In this document: piece after piece, positions 33,620 to 44,499 of the stretch
Layout: every line of letters begins with the position of its first letter
Numbering within the stretch: the first letter of the stretch is position 1
Assembly: GCA_002633005.1 (NCBI GenBank)
Contig: NMRA01000086.1
Coordinates: 993,000-1,053,601, forward strand
Origin: Phoronis australis
Taxonomy: Eukaryota > Phoronida > Phoronidae
DNA length: 60,602 bases
Direction: 5' to 3'
Notes under the pieces: model-generated
What the model saw: only the letters and a program-made list of their open reading frames with translations
What the model was told of the DNA's origin: nothing
Database searches by the model: none
Made by a program: the position numbers and the translations under genes

Positions 33620-33790
33620 GCAAAAAGGTAACAATTTCGTAAAATGTAACAACAGTTACATTTGATGTCATTGTTACATTTTACGTTGCTAGGTCTCTCC
33701 TAGAATGTTACATTGAATGTAATTGTTACAATTTACGTCGAATGCACATGCAAGATATGTACCATTGTTACATTTTACGAAAGCGACGTC
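33620..33790 (+). repeat. CGTAAAATGTAACA repeat, copy C
   Basis: Direct copy of the 31.0-kb repeat, with AACAATTTCGTAAAATGTAA, the linker GTTGCTAGGTCTCTCC and the terminal TGTTACATTTTACGAAA. Confidence 0.85.
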
Positions 33791-35155
33791 ATATTTCGTG
33801 AGTTTGCATGGTATTTGTCAAACTTAGGAAAATGGTTCACACACTTAACACCTCGTCGAATTTACAGATGTGTCCCTATGTGCTTTTCATCATTTCTTTA
33901 CACGAGTAGTGTTGAGATATTGCCAAAATGTACAACGTACATCTTCCAGGATAAGGTAACAAGTTTCTTATTTTTACGTGTAAGTCGTTCTTGCAATTTT
34001 TTGTTGACACTGACACGTCATAAACCAGTTGTGTATCCGGCATTAAAGTAAACTCACTCCACTTGGTAAGCACAACAATGACATCGTATTTGGCTATTAT
34101 TTATGGTATGTTTTCGTGAACAAACGACAATAAAAAATTTTTTTGATGGAGAATTAAAAAAATTAAACCTTTACCAACAAACCATAAAAGTATCTGGTGG
34201 CAGAGAACTACACTGTACTTTGATTAAAAACAATTTAGCCTGTTCTTCCCGTTCTATGCCGCATTGGTATTGGATGAAATTTTTTTGCTCACACATAAAT
34301 ATATGTATGTGCACATTATCCTCATCTCTGTTCGGCTTGGGTCTGTCTTATTTAGATCCACAGACAGTCCGAATTCGACACTTTTCAAGTAAAATATTAC
34401 AATCATGCGCACACCCAGCCTAAAATATAGAGGGCTCGAAGTTTTCGTTATGCGGACCTTTTACTGGAAAAATCAACGAGCAGTAAAAAAATAAGAAAAC
34501 GGGGCCACTAGGTTAAGGCCTACGAATTGTGCATCCGCGCCAAATTCCTGTGGACTTTGTGGACTTTTGTCTCGTTTACTTCTTGTTTCATTTAGGGGAA
34601 CCTTTTTTTCCCAACTCCCCAAATTGGGGGCCATTCGAGCCCTCCCCCCCGGCTGCGCCCATGATAATACAATGTATATTCGAACTGACAGTAAATATCA
34701 ACGTCGTTTTCACAAACTAACGAATAAATTATTGTGGCGAGCCGTTTCTAGTGTCTGCAGACTATAATACATGTAAGACCAGTTCGGAATAGAAACAAGT
34801 GTGCTTTGGTCGGTGACAGAATTGTCTTGATTTTGACTGACTGCTTTTGAGTTGAGGATAGAGCAGCATCACCTTGCGAGAACAACACGCTGTATGTTGC
34901 AAGGAACCGTGTGGCTATCGTCTTGGACGAATTTTCGCAAAAATGTATCAAAATTCAACCGTTCCCTTAATGTTGCCCGCAGGTATATCATCTCTGTTCT
35001 TTAATCTCTAAATAGAACGATGGATTATCTATATTGTCGTTCACGACCCTTATGCCCGGCGATGTTATCTCCCCACTTTTGACCTCTGTTTAGCTGTCCT
35101 ACTAAATTTGGTAGGGCAAAAGGATAGCAAACCACCGTGATCACACGTCAGGGAA
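33791..35155. other. Upstream region of the DUF4434-like gene
   Basis: No recognised feature; the promoter of the gene starting at 35156 should lie here, but no TATA box or other motif stands out. The ORF at 34103-34423 has no domain. Confidence 0.4.
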
Positions 35156-35592
35156 ATGATTTTTGTCACATTTTCCCTTGCTTGTGTATGCTTCCTCCAA
35201 ACTCCATCAACTGGTTACCCCATCACTGCGTCATGGTTTAGGAACCGTTACTCAGCAAGCGAATGGGATGAAGCGTTGGATGCCTTCAAAAGCATAGGTG
35301 GGAACCGGGTTATTTTAGAAGGCGGAAAGATGGCTTTGAAGTCAAAAGATATCATATTGAAGGACCCTGATTTTCAGATGTGTACGTCAACTTATGGAAC
35401 AGAAGAGGTTTCTTGTGTAAACGAGACGGAGAACTATCTTTTACACACGAAGAAGTTAAATATAACAGCTTGGATGACGTACCAGTTCAACGAAAAGTTC
35501 AACGATAATGTAGTAATGCGTTGTCCGAAACTGGATGCAAAGTTCACGAAAAACGGACATACTTTCTACCGCGTTGTTGTTCCTCGAAAAAT
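35156..35592 (+). CDS. DUF4434-like exon 1: signal peptide and barrel start
   Basis: ATG at 35156 is followed directly by a hydrophobic signal peptide. Ends CGA AAA AT|GTAAGT in phase 2. A diverged, frameshifted copy of its first part lies at about 44.4 kb. Confidence 0.85.
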
Positions 35593-38500
35593 GTAAGTAT
35601 TTAATAATTTATGTTAGGAATTAGGATGGAAACACGTTGATCAAAGAAAGTGCAAACAAACACACGACCAGACTCAATATATACAGTAACAGAACAGGGC
35701 TTTTACCGTATGGTGAGCTGTTTTACTTGTCTATGTGGGAATCTTTTTCAAAAGGAATGATGCTAAGCCAAAGTGAACAGCAAATTGTCTCATATAATTG
35801 TTTAGCCGAGTCATTTTCGTGTGTTCAAAGAGTTGTATTACAAGTCTGATGCACGAAAAGGAAAGCATTTTATAACGCGAGCAATAAAAATGAACATCAG
35901 TTGAAAAAACGGCATTTAAACCCTGCCATGGCTCGAAGGCAAGGTATTGTTTAACCTACGACATCCATGCAGCAAGCGAAAGCGCGTCACATGGTCATCA
36001 CCTATGGGACGCTACCATTGTATTCCTTGTTGCGTTCACATCATCTAAAGTCAGTACTTCCGTAGGCGTAGAAACATGTATAAAGTGGTATCCGCTATCT
36101 CTAAAATGCTGTCAGCGCGGGGCCCCAAAGGCGCGGGTCCATAGCATTTACTTCTTCCGCTCATTGTTAATCCAGCATTGATAAATTCTCACTCAAGTAA
36201 TGCGACATGATTGATTAAGATTCGTGTGTGAATTTGAGTCGTGTCTAAGTTCGAAAGTTGCATAAAACAATCCCAAATAGGAACGCAACTAAATTCCCTA
36301 AATATTCCCTCTTATTTTTGAGCTTGTGAGAACACTGCTTGTCCTTTCTTGTGATGTTTGAATCTCGTTACTAAGGCAAATTTTGGCTTTGATACAACGC
36401 GAGATTGAAGTCTATATTGAATTCTCAATAATATTGAAAATAAGTTGGGATCTTCAATTCATGCAAATCCCCTAATTTACGGACTAAGTCCCTAATTATT
36501 ATGACTCAATTAAGGCGTCAGTTTTTACGCATATTATTAGAAAATGGCGTTAGTCTAAGGGGAGTTCATAATGAAGATAAAATGATAGAAAAAATATTTC
36601 ATCTATGAGAAAAGAACAAAACAACTACGCAAAAGATTTAGGAAACTTTGTTGAGTCCCTATTTGGGACTGTTTCATGCAAGATGCACTGGATCCTACGC
36701 CAGGAATGCAAATTTGAGTGCCAAAGCACACGCTTTCGGTGATTTGTCACGTTCAGTCACTCATTTTTGAATTTTGCTCGCGTACCGATCTAAATTAGTA
36801 CCGAATTCAGATGAAGCATTTGATCAGAAAACGTTTCGAACGCTTAAAACGAGCCTTCCCAAAATCGTCCTATTTGGGAACAAGTCAGATATAGGTACAT
36901 GTAGTTCGCCAGTTAGGATTCACAGACTGAGATCAGCCTGGAGTGCTCGGAAATCTGAAGGATAAATTGCTGTTTTTGTTGCGAATCCAAACACTTGTTG
37001 AACTCCAGTGACACCACTTTTCCACTTCATTTCTTTCATTTTAGCGCATCTCGTACCGTTTCGCGAAGTACATTTATACGGCTAAGGTCTGCATGTTTGA
37101 CAAACGGATTTTTTTTCACGGGGCTAATATGAACCCAGTCTGACCAGCGTTTGACATTAGACGCACACCGGAAGACAACCTGGAGACCGAACTCCTGCCG
37201 AAGTCAAATTTTTATGGTCGAATATGTTAAGGTAGCGCGAAAAGTGACATCAACCACTTCCCATGAATTTATTGCGCAATAGTTAAAGATATAAGCAAAC
37301 TACTTACCTCCATTAACCTGCTGGTTTAGCACGGAAACCACTTTTTCGTCCATTTTCGAATTATTCGAAACAGAAACGAGTTGATGCCGTGTTGTTACCG
37401 TACACGGCCGCACAAGCGTTAGCATGACTTAAGGAAACAGTCGAAAAAATGAAGAGTAGATTTTTTTGCTGTCTTATTTGTCGCCCAAACTTATGTTGAA
37501 AGGTTTATTCAGTCTGTTGTTGTTGTTGCATCACCGAAGTCATTCTCAAAAATGAAACCGTATTCTTGTGCATTTCTTAACATCAACTGGTTAGAATATC
37601 TAATGTTATTTTCCCAACAATCAGAATGTTCAAAAAACTACTTACAGTAGTTCAAATAACCAATGAAAAGATTTGTAACTTGATTTTTTCACTGCTCTAC
37701 CTTTCGTATCACTGGGAAACGTAAAATCTGCAATGTGGTGCAAGCTCGGACGACACGAAGGCAGATCAGACGAGCGTTCTCACGTATCAGACGTCCGATC
37801 TGCATTCTGTTTGTACGGTACGTGAACTCTGTATTACTCTCGTGGGTCGTTGGAATTGATGTGGTTTTCAGTCGAATGGAAATCGACTGGTTTCGCTACC
37901 GGACGCTTGATGGAATTGCTAACTGGAGTACTTTTCAATATTTTAGGGATTACGACTGTCAAAAAGACTTTCTGCCAGGGTCCGGGGTTGTTGTAATTCT
38001 GACCAGTTTTTACGGTGCGGACCCTCAAGAGTTAGTGATGGCGAGTGCCAAACATCGTAACATGTCTGTGTATTTGGGGATTCCTCGTGTGCCAGAACTT
38101 CCCAAGACCATGGATAACCAAACAGCCAAGAGCATCGTGTCGGCTTATCTGTTCTTTTTGACTGACAGGTTAATGTTAAATCACCTCCGAAAGTACGGCC
38201 CACCCGACTCAAACAAGCAAGAACACGACAGGCTAAGATGGTACATATCTGTATTCTCAGAAGACGTCATATGCAATATTTCCACCTCTAATAATATGGG
38301 AGTTGATTTTCATCTTGAATCCGGACTCCCTGCAATGGCGGCACCTCTAGCCGGATATTACTCAGCGGATACGATGCCATTGACAGAACTGCAGCAAGAT
38401 GTCGCTAGCGATCTTCTTTATATATCATGGCCGTGTTTCTACGCTACTTTAAACGTCTATGTGAAAATGGCGTGGTTTTTAAGTGGTGTCAACATGGGAT

Positions 38501-41500
38501 TTGTTCTCTCACCTTCAGTAGATATGCGTAAAGAGTCTCCAAAATCTTCAATAGATGATCACGTTCGTGGGATGAGGTTCCTCGTGGATAACATGGTGAT
38601 AGTTTCATTCGGTCGCTATATCATAGCAGTGCACGAAGGAAGAGGGTGTGGCCAATCTGCTTACTATTGGCCGACGCAATCTATGGCATCAATAGCGGAC
38701 ACAGATCCAACCTTGGCAAAGATTTTGAATATCAATTCATCAGTGACTTTCGACGACGTGTACACGGGAAGTTTGCAACAGGTACATTTGAATCGCCAAT
38801 GAAAGTTTGAGGCTTACAAATTTCAAATGTAATGTTTTAATAGTTGTTGGGTGTGACATTATTCACGATAACAGTAAACATTCTGTTTCAGCTGGTTACG
38901 GAACTGACAAAACTAAGAAACACCCGAGAAGACTTTTCATTGATGATGGTTTTAGAAGCATATGAGGGTTTAACTGATAACCCCTGCGAGGAATCGGGTA
39001 GGCAAATCTTGTAGAACGATTAAGCTGTCTTCAAAATAGCCTTCGGTAATTGTCGGTACTGACCTGCCCAGATGTTGGAAGCGCTTAGACCTTTGAAAAT
39101 ACCATTGAAGAAAACCTCTTCGGAAAATTGTCATGCCAGTGTAGGCGGGCCTATCCGACTACGCGATTTTCAAAGATAACTTACTTAATTGTTTCGCCTG
39201 TAGGCAAATGCGCGCAAGCTTCAACTACAGGTATAGCCGGTTGCCCTTTGTATATGTGCATTCAACACATTTCCTTTTTTGACACAACCACGTCCATATT
39301 AAAGGAGAATGTCACCAAAACAACTTTATTGTATTCATTTAGATCGAGTAGCTCCACTCAATAACAGCAAGTCCAGTTCTTTTACCTAACACCCGATGGC
39401 AAACGGAGGTGTTGAAGTTAAACAATGACGTCACAGGTTTTAACACAGTCTGCTCATCAGTTCACAAAACGCTTACTGGTGTCAGTTTATCTCTTGAATT
39501 CATCGTTTTACATCAATAAATCATCATATTGTAATATTGTTTTGTTTTGAGTTCAGTAACGGCGTAATTACGCTTTGGAATGGCGACTTCAATGGACGTA
39601 CTCTGTCGGAAATTCCGGAATACCGTTAATTTATAGATGGCGCTGTTATCAAATACAGTTTCATTTGCATATGGAGAAGATTCCCGGAGTTTCTAAAATT
39701 TGCGTTAACTTTTTTACTTACTGAAAATAAAGCATTATCAAAGTACGACTATAATATCAATAATATACCTGAAACCTATTCGAAAAATGCTATTTATTGA
39801 TTAAACGTCAATTTTCTGTCACACTTGTGCAATATATACCGAATGGGCGAGATAAAGAAATGACTAGTCAGAGAATTTAGTTTATGAGATAAAAGCTCTC
39901 AAAGCTTACGCCTAGGGTTTCACCTTTGGAAGAACTGTCTTTTGTAAGGAAATATTGTCATATTCAAAGCGCCACAGCTCCGCTAGGTTACATCTTCAGC
40001 GACCGAATTTGTGTCATTGTGTAGGTTACAATGACGCTAAAAACTCTTTTGGTCATTTCAACCTATTAACTCCCGTTTTGTCCCCCGTTGATGTACCCTT
40101 GGGGACTCGCTTGAGTGATAAAAACATGATTCAATAAAAACAAATATTTATGGAATGCATGATTCTTGATGGATGGTCTTTCACTTCATTTGCCGTATAA
40201 CTCACATACAATGTAAACCGTAAGTCGCGCTTGCTCCGCGTTCAGTAGACTTTGTAAGGGGTTTTCAAAATTTGCTCCCAACGTTTGACGGTTGACTGTT
40301 ATTTTGTTTGAAAAAGCTGGGTGACAAAGTCGTCGTTAATATCTGTTATAGGCAAAACCGGGAATGATTTCCTTTTACGACTTCATCTTTCTTGGATGGT
40401 TTGTTCATCATAATTCGCGTAAATATGTGTACCCTCTCGCAAATGCTGTTACTTAAAACATGCATTTTAAAAAAAGCTTGCTTACCCAGTTTCGTGGAAA
40501 TTAGGAGCGTTTACATTTGTTCTGGGAAATCACTGAGCCCTACCGTGCTTAGCCAGAAGTGAAAGTGAGACGACCAGACTTGCTCTGGGGATCACTGATC
40601 CTTCTGGGTAGAAGATTATAATGAAATGACCAGACAAGCGGAAGCAGTGGTGTTTGTGGACGCCATCTATGGACAATTATATAACGTTGTTCAAATACCT
40701 ACCGTAGCAGATGAATGTGGCTTACTTGGGTACGGACTTCGCAACTTCTTTCTAAAGAGCGTAATGACTATACTTACATAAGAGAGTTCTCATGAATTTT
40801 AAATCAGGTGTTTTGTGCAATTGGGCTCTACCTTGGTGGCTTGCGCACGTCTGATGCTATTCAGGTATCGGACCGTCTGCAATGTTTTTTCAACATTTTT
40901 GAGTTCTTCACTAAATACACGTTTACACTTGTAGTGGTTCCTTCCACCTCATTTACTTTTGATCGGACTACCAAATCACGCCTTGATCGCGGTCTAAGTG
41001 CCACGGGTTTCGGACCTCAGATGATAGGCGCATCGTCATGGGACCCATACTTCCTTTGTACAAGTGGCGGATACAAGAAGAACCTTTACCAAGAGATAGA
41101 TGCAACGATGGGTGAAACACTCATAATCTCATATTGCGGGTTCCATTCTCCAAACAACATGTCCGTTGTTTTAATTGGCTTCAACGTTGACAAAATGTAC
41201 ACTCGTTATCAGGTAATTAAACAGGTGTTGAAAATCGCTCGGACGTCCACGTATCAATTTTGACAACATGAGGGCCCTGGGTCTTAAATTTACATTGCTC
41301 AACTGAGTGCAGAATAAGAAAGGTTGACGCCAGATTGCACTGCATTACTGACTTCAAAGTTTGCCTTTTCAGTCTTCAGAAAGTCTGCTGTTAAATTGAC
41401 AACAAAGTAGAATGTGATATCTGTGACTGATTTATGTGCTCAAGATGTCACTTAGCCCAGGCTCGTTGCTGACGTGTTGCGCATAGTGATGGACACCTCA

Positions 41501-42546
41501 AATAAGAAAACTTACAATGAAAAAAATGTCGATGAAAACAATTGCACCATTGTATTTGGCGGTTGATTTAATAATTTCATTACCACTCAATTGTGAAACA
41601 ATGTCAGAAAAGTACTTCGTTTGCTCAAAATTTTTATATTCTTATTTTTTCTACGTATTTTGGAAGTAATGTGTACAATAATGGTTTTCAAAATGGCGTT
41701 TGAGGGCCATATTGCATTGTATCAGTATTCAATATTGAAAATATTGCCACAAAATTTCTCCTCGTATTTGTATCGTATTGTATCGTATAGACGATGTGTT
41801 TCATTTGAATTTGGCTTTTCAGTGTATTGTTGTTAAATCCTCTTATTCAAAATGACGCCTGGTCTCATTGGATTTTGTTGACACCAGTGTTAGAAAACTA
41901 GTCCTCGAACTCGACGATATAAAATGCGTTGTCATTCGGCTAAATTTCGGATGAAATATTAACGAGATGCGTAAGTTCGAAATTTGACCTGGCGGCCATA
42001 TTGGATTTTTCCCCTAGCGACCAAGTGCAGGTGATTTCGAATGATTTTTGAATGTTAGAGACTAAAAGATGGATCTCTTTTCTGCTGTTCCCTTGTAGCG
42101 GAAACTACGTGTATATACAGAGCCAGTACTAATTCTTTTGTTGCCGCACCAGTACGTGAAGGAGTTGCCTATTTGAAACCAGAAAAAAATTCTGTAACTG
42201 AAATTTGACTTGCCCCGCGAAGAATTTAACTAAACCGGATCAGCTTCAGTTGCTATACAGAACCACGTAGCATAATGTTCTCATACGTTCCCCCGTTTTT
42301 CGTCATTATCACATTTTTTCTTTGTTGTAGGTTGTTTGGACAGACTATTCCAAGACTGAACATCAAGAGCATCTTTATGTCTACTACGTTGAGGCAGATT
42401 ACGGTAGACAGCATGGTCTTGTAGATGGCCTCGTCTACGTCATGCTTTATGACTTTCAGAACGTTCGAAACATCCAACCGGGAAGCAAAGTTGTGGTCAG
42501 TGTGCCAGGCACAGAACAGGAGTGCATCTACGAAAGTTATTCTTAA
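35156..42546 (+). CDS. Secreted TIM-barrel, DUF4434-like protein, six exons
   Basis: Exons 35156-35592, 37872-38781, 38892-38997, 39204-39230 (27-bp mini-exon, less certain), 40935-41212 and 42331-42546 join in phase to 657 aa. Seen: a signal peptide (MIFVTFSLACVCFLQTPSTG), then ASWFRNRYSASEWDEAL and IGGNRVILEGG at the barrel start, VVVILTSFYGADPQELVMAS with MSVYLGIPRVP, a strand with LRWYISVF, SWPCFYATLN, VNMGFVLSPSVD, RYIIAVHEGRGCGQSAYYWP, and MMVLEAYEG. This order fits my memory of DUF4434-type glycoside-hydrolase-like barrels. A C-terminal domain follows with SSWDPYFLCTSGG. It has several N-glycosylation sequons, as expected for a secreted protein. Catalytic activity is unproven; the acidic residue in LEAYE is a candidate. 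AATAAA lies at 42555, just after the stop. Confidence 0.8.
35948..36037 (-). repeat. Degenerate copy of the 47.1-kb MITE
   Basis: Resembles the complement of 47160-47250: TGTTTAACCTACGACATCCA here against TGTTTAATTTGCGACATCCA there, then TCACCTATGGGACGCTACCA against ACACCAATGGGACACTATCG. Confidence 0.55.
36250..36690. mobile_element. MITE family 1, copy B
   Basis: Inverted ends: AGTTGCATAAAACAATCCCA at the left and TGGGACTGTTTCATGCAAGA at the right. Interior is similar to the copy in the JmjC intron. Lies in the first intron of the DUF4434-like gene. Confidence 0.82.
37872..38781 (+). CDS. DUF4434-like exon 2: main barrel
   Basis: Acceptor GGTTTTCAG at 37871 and donor CAG|GTACAT. The open frame extends upstream to 37735 but the intron boundary at 37871 restores phase with exon 1 (codon ATT). 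It carries most of the barrel, 303 codons. Confidence 0.87.
38892..38997 (+). CDS. DUF4434-like exon 3
   Basis: Acceptor TCTGTTTCAG, donor GG|GTAGGC. It encodes LVTELTKLRNTREDFSLMMV then LEAYEGLTDNPCEES. Intron 2 is only 110 bp. Ends in phase 1. Confidence 0.82.
39204..39230 (+). CDS. Candidate 27-bp mini-exon of the DUF4434-like gene
   Basis: Pyrimidine-rich acceptor TTGTTTCGCCTGTAG and donor CAG|GTATAG enclose 27 bases encoding KCAQASTT in the phase (1 to 1) set by its neighbours. Skipping it also keeps frame, so it may be alternative or spurious. Confidence 0.5.
39301..39534. repeat. Dispersed repeat family 2, copy B
   Basis: Same orientation as copy A. Shares AAAGGAGAATG, AATGACGTCACAGGTT and TTGAATTCATCGTTTTACAT. 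Lies in an intron of the DUF4434-like gene. Confidence 0.8.
40935..41212 (+). CDS. DUF4434-like exon 5
   Basis: Acceptor GTTTACACTTGTAG fits phase 1 and yields VVPSTSFTFDRTTKSRLDRG and ATGFGPQMIGASSWDPYF. The reading frame is open upstream to about 40796, but an acceptor at 40807 would break phase with exon 3. Donor CAG|GTAATT, phase 0. Confidence 0.8.
42331..42546 (+). CDS. DUF4434-like exon 6 and stop
   Basis: Acceptor TTCTTTGTTGTAG. It encodes VVWTDYSKTEHQEHLYVYYV, then VDGLVYVMLYDF and SKVVVSVPGTEQECIYES, ending in TAA. A beta-rich C-terminus. Confidence 0.85.
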   Translation, partial: VVWTDYSKTEHQEHLYVYYVEADYGRQHGLVDGLVYVMLYDFQNVRNIQPGSKVVVSVPGTEQECIYESYS

Positions 42547-42554
42547 ACATCTGG

Positions 42555-42560
42555 AATAAA
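42555..42560 (+). terminator. Poly(A) signal AATAAA
   Basis: Canonical AATAAA nine bases after the stop of the DUF4434-like gene. Confidence 0.6.
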
Positions 42561-44390
42561 GAAGAAATGTATGTCAAATTTTGGTGATTGTATTTGCTTA
42601 TCGGGTTACATGACTTTCGTGTTAAATGAATAATATTTTATTTAATTGACATGCCATATTAAGAAGCATTGCATATTGTGAGTAAGTCTACATCATACAC
42701 CTGTATGTATGCAGTTTCTCCTTTGTTTGGTGGGCAGAAAAGATGGGAGCCGAAGACCGTGCCACTTGTAGTTGAAATACCTTCGATGGTCGGAGTCTAT
42801 TTCTTCAGTGCGTATTAAACACGACCCGTTATTCGGTTGAGAGCCCTACTTTTCCATGTCTGTACTTCCTGAATACAGATTTACTCCATGTCCTTTCGCG
42901 TAATTGAAGCGGTTGATGACAACTTCGGCATTGCCCGGCTAACTCCTTGTTGTTTTAGTATTAACTTGTGACCCGATGCTTGTCAATGCATTAGGCAATA
43001 AATGCATGCATATTATTAAATATATTGTGCTCTCATGTTCAGTATTCCTCGCCCCAACTTAAGTGTAATAAGACTGCGTGACCTATCAGAAGCGCTTCTC
43101 GTATATTTACGTAATTCGTGATAAATATATTGTCCGCGACTTTGAGCAAAATTGGAACTAAAAGCAAAAGCCGGCAACATCCATTTTAGGCGCTCAACGT
43201 ACTTTAGGGGGTCCTTGTGTGAAACATATGGGTTTCCATTCTCTTTTCCTGATCGCTTACAATGCAAATATTCTTTTGTAATAATTAGTTTACCCTTAAA
43301 ATAATATTTTCTTTCACGTGTTTCAGGAATTTCTGCGAGGGCAGAAAGTAAATACTACCAAGAAAAGTGATTTATTTTCAGATCGCTTTGCAGAGTTCAT
43401 TTACGTATTCTTGACTTTTATGTTAGGCAAATGATTTTCGCTGACAATTCTTTTCAATACCGATATTCCACTTGCTTCCCCATTAGAGGGCGTCCGTGTA
43501 GCCATCTATGTTTTTCATTGCATTCACCCAAACGACCCTTCCACAACACCCTTAAATGGCGCAGTGACTATGGACTTTTTACCTTTAAGAGCTCAGTTTA
43601 GGTTCTTTAACGAACGTTATTTTAACGGACTCACGATATGTCGTTAATTTCCACATGTCGTCTGGCAGCTTGGGCAATCAAAATTCTGTGGTTACTACTT
43701 GTGTTAAAATTTGATTGGATAAATTATTTCGAAATAATTACTATTTGCTTAGGAAAGAGTTGTAAAAAACAGTTATTTATTTAGGAGTAGCTTTGTTACT
43801 GAATTTTGAAATATTTATTACCTCATAACTTATATACATTTCAGTTTGCAAAAATTGCCATGTTGTATAATGTTATGATATCTAAAGTGACGTTTCTTCA
43901 TTACATATACGAGTAACCTTTTCGTGAAAATCATGATAAACACTGACAAACTGACCAAAACAAACCTGTCAAAATTGATGACATTTTCACAGTTTTTACT
44001 CGCCAACGCAGTGAATGGTCTGATTGCGAATGAATCTCGTTTATGACATGGCAAGGTCAAAGATACACTTTGTGTGGCTGATTAACCGGGTTAACAATTG
44101 CGTTTTTGTGATGAGATACGAATGTATGTCCCATTTAATCACACGAATTTATTTTATCTGTCCCGGTCCCAAGATTGTGGAGTTAAACTTTGTAGAAATG
44201 ATCTGTATGACACCCGCAATAGCTTTATCTACATTTACGTAGTTGCCAACGCTACACCAGCTAAATGCCTCGTATGATTCCGTCGCCTTTTGGCCTATAC
44301 ATGTATGTACAAGTACATGTACCTGTCTCGCAAGTTTATAGGAAAACAGGTGGCCGTGAACCACCGTGATAATAAGCCACGGGACTTGTT
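42561..44390. other. Intergenic downstream of the DUF4434-like gene
   Basis: AT-rich with no supported gene. Confidence 0.4.
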
Positions 44391-44394
44391 TTGT

Positions 44395-44491
44395 TTCATC
44401 TTTGTTCTTGTAAGTGTGTTCTTCTTCATATATTTCCCTCCGTCTACTGGCTATCCCATCCGGATGCTTCATGGTTTAGAAGCAAACACTA
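44395..44491 (+). pseudogene. Frameshifted copy of DUF4434-like exon 1 start
   Basis: The sequence CGTCTACTGGCTATCCCATC followed by GCTTCATGGTTTAGAAGC parallels CATCAACTGGTTACCCCATC and GCGTCATGGTTTAGGAACC of the real exon. STGYPI and ASWFRS are in different frames because of a two-base difference between them, and a stop follows at once. The preceding hydrophobic codons resemble the signal peptide. The rest of the exon is missing. A partial tandem duplicate that has decayed. Confidence 0.6.
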
Positions 44492-44499
44492 GTACATGT

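Noticed and set aside
30917-33790. CRISPR array
   Set aside because: Repeats alternate in orientation without regular unique spacers, and the DNA is eukaryotic.
37834-38212. Minus-strand ORFs over DUF4434-like exon 2
   Set aside because: Antisense shadows of a well-supported exon.
40808-40934. In-frame upstream extension of DUF4434-like exon 5 (acceptor at 40807)
   Set aside because: That acceptor gives phase 0, which does not join exon 3 or the mini-exon; the acceptor at 40934 does.
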